This document shows, one piece after another, positions 5,505-6,506 of a stretch of DNA of 6,506 nt. This stretch comes from JBCCMB01 sp039026555 (lineage in GTDB: Bacteria > Pseudomonadota > Alphaproteobacteria > Caulobacterales > Hyphomonadaceae). The notes under the pieces were generated by a model. That model did not search any database. It was given only the letters and a program-made list of their open reading frames with translations, and was not told where the DNA came from. The stretch is from positions 1-6,506 of the forward strand of contig JBCCMB010000152.1 of NCBI GenBank assembly GCA_039026555.1. Reading direction: 5' to 3'. Positions within the stretch are counted from its first letter, which is position 1. Each line of letters begins with the position of its first letter. The translations under genes were made by a program, and so were the position numbers.

Positions 5505-6005
5505 ATGCGCTCGCTAATTATTCCCCTAATTGCTCTTGGCCTGGCCGGAACGCCGGCCGCCGCGTTGGAGGTCGTCACCACGGCCTCAGAAGACTTCCAG
5601 GAAAAGCTCGAAGATGATTACGGCGTGCGAGAATTGGCGTTTCTGCAAGCGAAAGTGGAAAAAAGCGTGACCGCTGCTTTTGAAGACTCGAGCGCAGCCC
5701 CCGCCATGGTCAAAGTTGAACTCATCGACGCGCGGCCGAACCGTCCGACGCATGAACAGCTCAGCGACAATCCGAGCCTCAGCTTTGGCTCAAGCTTCAG
5801 CACCGGCGGCGCCAAACTGGCCGGGACGGCCTATAACGCAGCAGGTGAAGAAATCGGCTCTCTAGAATACAAATGGTATGAGAACGACATCCGCCAAGCG
5901 GTTGGACGCTCCACATGGACGGACGCTAATCGCGCGATTAGGCGTTTTGCGACCAAACTCTCAAAGCAAGTTGCGACATCGACGAGCGCGCCAGAGAGCT
6001 CCTAG
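5505..6005 (+). CDS. Secreted protein of unknown function
   Basis: I do not recognise a named family. The start at 5505 has GGAGGT 4 nt upstream and opens directly into a signal peptide, residues 1-20, ending in PAAA before LEVVTT; the frame could be extended to 5406, but that would place 33 polar residues in front. The 166-residue product gives a mature protein of about 146 residues in the periplasm or outside the inner membrane; there is no lipobox cysteine. A helical segment near 28-60 (FQEKLEDDYGVRELAFLQAKV) is followed by a strand-rich part with VKVELIDARPNRPTHEQL (69-86), GGAKLAGTAYNAAGEEIGSLEYKWYE (101-126), and a C-terminal helix, WTDANRAIRRFATKLSKQ (138-155). The alternating pattern resembles small alpha/beta periplasmic domains of the DUF3313/DUF4410 kind, a tentative comparison. 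It is convergent with queD, with only 5 bp between stop codons. Confidence 0.75.
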   Translation: MRSLIIPLIALGLAGTPAAALEVVTTASEDFQEKLEDDYGVRELAFLQAKVEKSVTAAFEDSSAAPAMVKVELIDARPNRPTHEQLSDNPSLSFGSSFSTGGAKLAGTAYNAAGEEIGSLEYKWYENDIRQAVGRSTWTDANRAIRRFATKLSKQVATSTSAPESS

Positions 6006-6010
6006 GGCTT

Positions 6011-6388
6011 TTAGCTAACTTTCAGCGTGCAGCTCTCATTGAGCGACGGGCGGGACAGGACAACCCGGCGGACTTTTCCCGGGAAGGCGTCCGAGAGTTG
6101 CGCGGCAGCCCAGGCGCATAGATTCTCCAATGTCGGCGTCTCAAGACCCTCGACTTCATTAAGAAGGCCATGGTCCAAAGTCTCCGCGAGCCTGTTCAAG
6201 CGCGCGCCGAGCGCGGCGAGGTCTTCAACCCATCCGCGTTCACCGTCGGCGATCCCTCCCAAGACCGCCTCTAAGCGGAATGAATGACCATGCACGCGCC
6301 CATAAGGATGCGTCTTATCCTCAGCCGGCATGTAATGCGCCGCTTCAAACGTCACAGCCTTTGAAATTTCAAATTCCGGTCCGGACAT
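6011..6388 (-). CDS. queD: 6-carboxytetrahydropterin synthase-like protein (QueD), catalytic cysteine replaced by Tyr
   Basis: QueD converts dihydroneopterin triphosphate to 6-carboxytetrahydropterin, an early step toward preQ0 and queuosine in tRNA. The 125 residues match the family length. The zinc ligands are in place: TFEAAH (13-18) gives His18 and VHGHSF (32-37) gives His33 and His35. LDHGLLN (71-77) gives Asp72 and His73, and NESCT (117-121) gives Glu118. In E. coli QueD the segment before HGH is KCGRLHGH with the catalytic Cys27; here it reads PYGRVHGH, so Tyr29 sits at the cysteine position. Everything else expected is present, so the protein is intact, but its activity is uncertain. 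A stop at 6425-6427 bounds the frame upstream; the Shine-Dalgarno is weak. It lies 36 bp downstream of queE on the same strand, so co-transcription is likely and supports the pathway assignment. Confidence 0.85.
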   Translation of the reverse strand: MSGPEFEISKAVTFEAAHYMPAEDKTHPYGRVHGHSFRLEAVLGGIADGERGWVEDLAALGARLNRLAETLDHGLLNEVEGLETPTLENLCAWAAAQLSDAFPGKVRRVVLSRPSLNESCTLKVS

Positions 6389-6424
6389 TAGGGACGTAGG
6401 ATCCTGTCGCTGCGGCCTATTCGC

Positions 6425-6506
6425 TTAGGGAATGCCGATGAGTTTGTGGGTCTGAAGGCTTAATCGCCACTGCGGGCGCGCCATGCAATAGGCTGCCGCA
6501 GCGCGC
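6425..6506 (-). CDS. queE: 7-carboxy-7-deazaguanine synthase QueE, C-terminal 26 codons only
   Basis: Read on the minus strand from the right edge, one frame gives 26 codons ending in TAA at 6425-6427. The visible end includes AYCMARPQWRLSLQTHKL followed by IGIP. The W-R-L-S-x-Q-T-H-K-x-x-G-I ending is the characteristic C-terminus of QueE, the radical SAM enzyme that rearranges 6-carboxytetrahydropterin to 7-carboxy-7-deazaguanine. The radical SAM cysteines and most of the protein lie outside the window. QueE uses the QueD product, so the order queE then queD on one strand is a sensible operon. The fragment is short, so the identification rests on the motif and the neighbour. Confidence 0.8.
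   Translation of the reverse strand, partial: RAAAAYCMARPQWRLSLQTHKLIGIP

Noticed and set aside
6006..6010. Bidirectional terminator between the secreted protein and queD
   Set aside because: Only 5 bp separate the stop codons, and I found no stable hairpin with T runs across the junction.
1..6506. CRISPR array, insertion sequence, toxin-antitoxin or defence genes
   Set aside because: No regularly spaced repeats, transposase motifs, terminal inverted repeats or recognisable defence proteins are present.

Overview
The window looks like chromosomal DNA of an alphaproteobacterium. The G+C content is moderately high by eye. The gene families (TamA, ZIP transporter, LhgO-like flavoprotein, pirin, QueD/QueE) and a CCA-encoding tRNA with a CAU anticodon fit that group, and the sequence style suggests the Caulobacterales, Hyphomonadaceae or Parvularculaceae neighbourhood. 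That placement is inference, because there is no rRNA or other lineage marker here.

Layout from left to right. (1) Bases 1-1525, minus strand: the first 508 codons of a TamA-type Omp85 outer-membrane protein, cut by the left edge; nothing real was found on the plus strand opposite it. (2) A 214-bp divergent intergenic region with a perfect 13-bp palindrome just upstream of a plus-strand ZIP metal transporter (1740-2564) that has a histidine-rich C-terminal tail. (3) A tRNA with anticodon CAU (2677-2753, plus), preceded by a plausible promoter and convergent with the next gene. (4) A minus-strand FAD-dependent oxidoreductase of the L-2-hydroxyglutarate oxidase type (2765-3901), divergent from a plus-strand pirin (4107-4805); a 6-bp-arm inverted repeat lies between them. 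(5) A terminator-like hairpin, then two small related lipoproteins in tandem (4908-5138 and 5186-5389), then a secreted protein of unknown function (5505-6005) with its own likely promoter. (6) Convergent with that, a minus-strand queuosine pair: queD (6011-6388) and the last 26 codons of queE at the right edge (6425-6506).

The genes do not form one pathway. They look like several ordinary chromosomal units: envelope assembly (TamA), metal uptake (ZIP), flavoprotein metabolism, pirin, a small cell-envelope cluster of two lipoproteins and a secreted protein, and 7-deazaguanine biosynthesis (QueE makes 7-carboxy-7-deazaguanine from the QueD product). I see no mobile element, CRISPR array, toxin-antitoxin pair or defence system.

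The points most worth a second look are the loss of the usual catalytic cysteine in QueD, the 11-residue repeats shared by the duplicated lipoproteins, the histidine tail plus operator-like palindrome of the ZIP gene, and the uncharacterised 166-residue secreted protein. I did not find a convincing undescribed multi-gene system.
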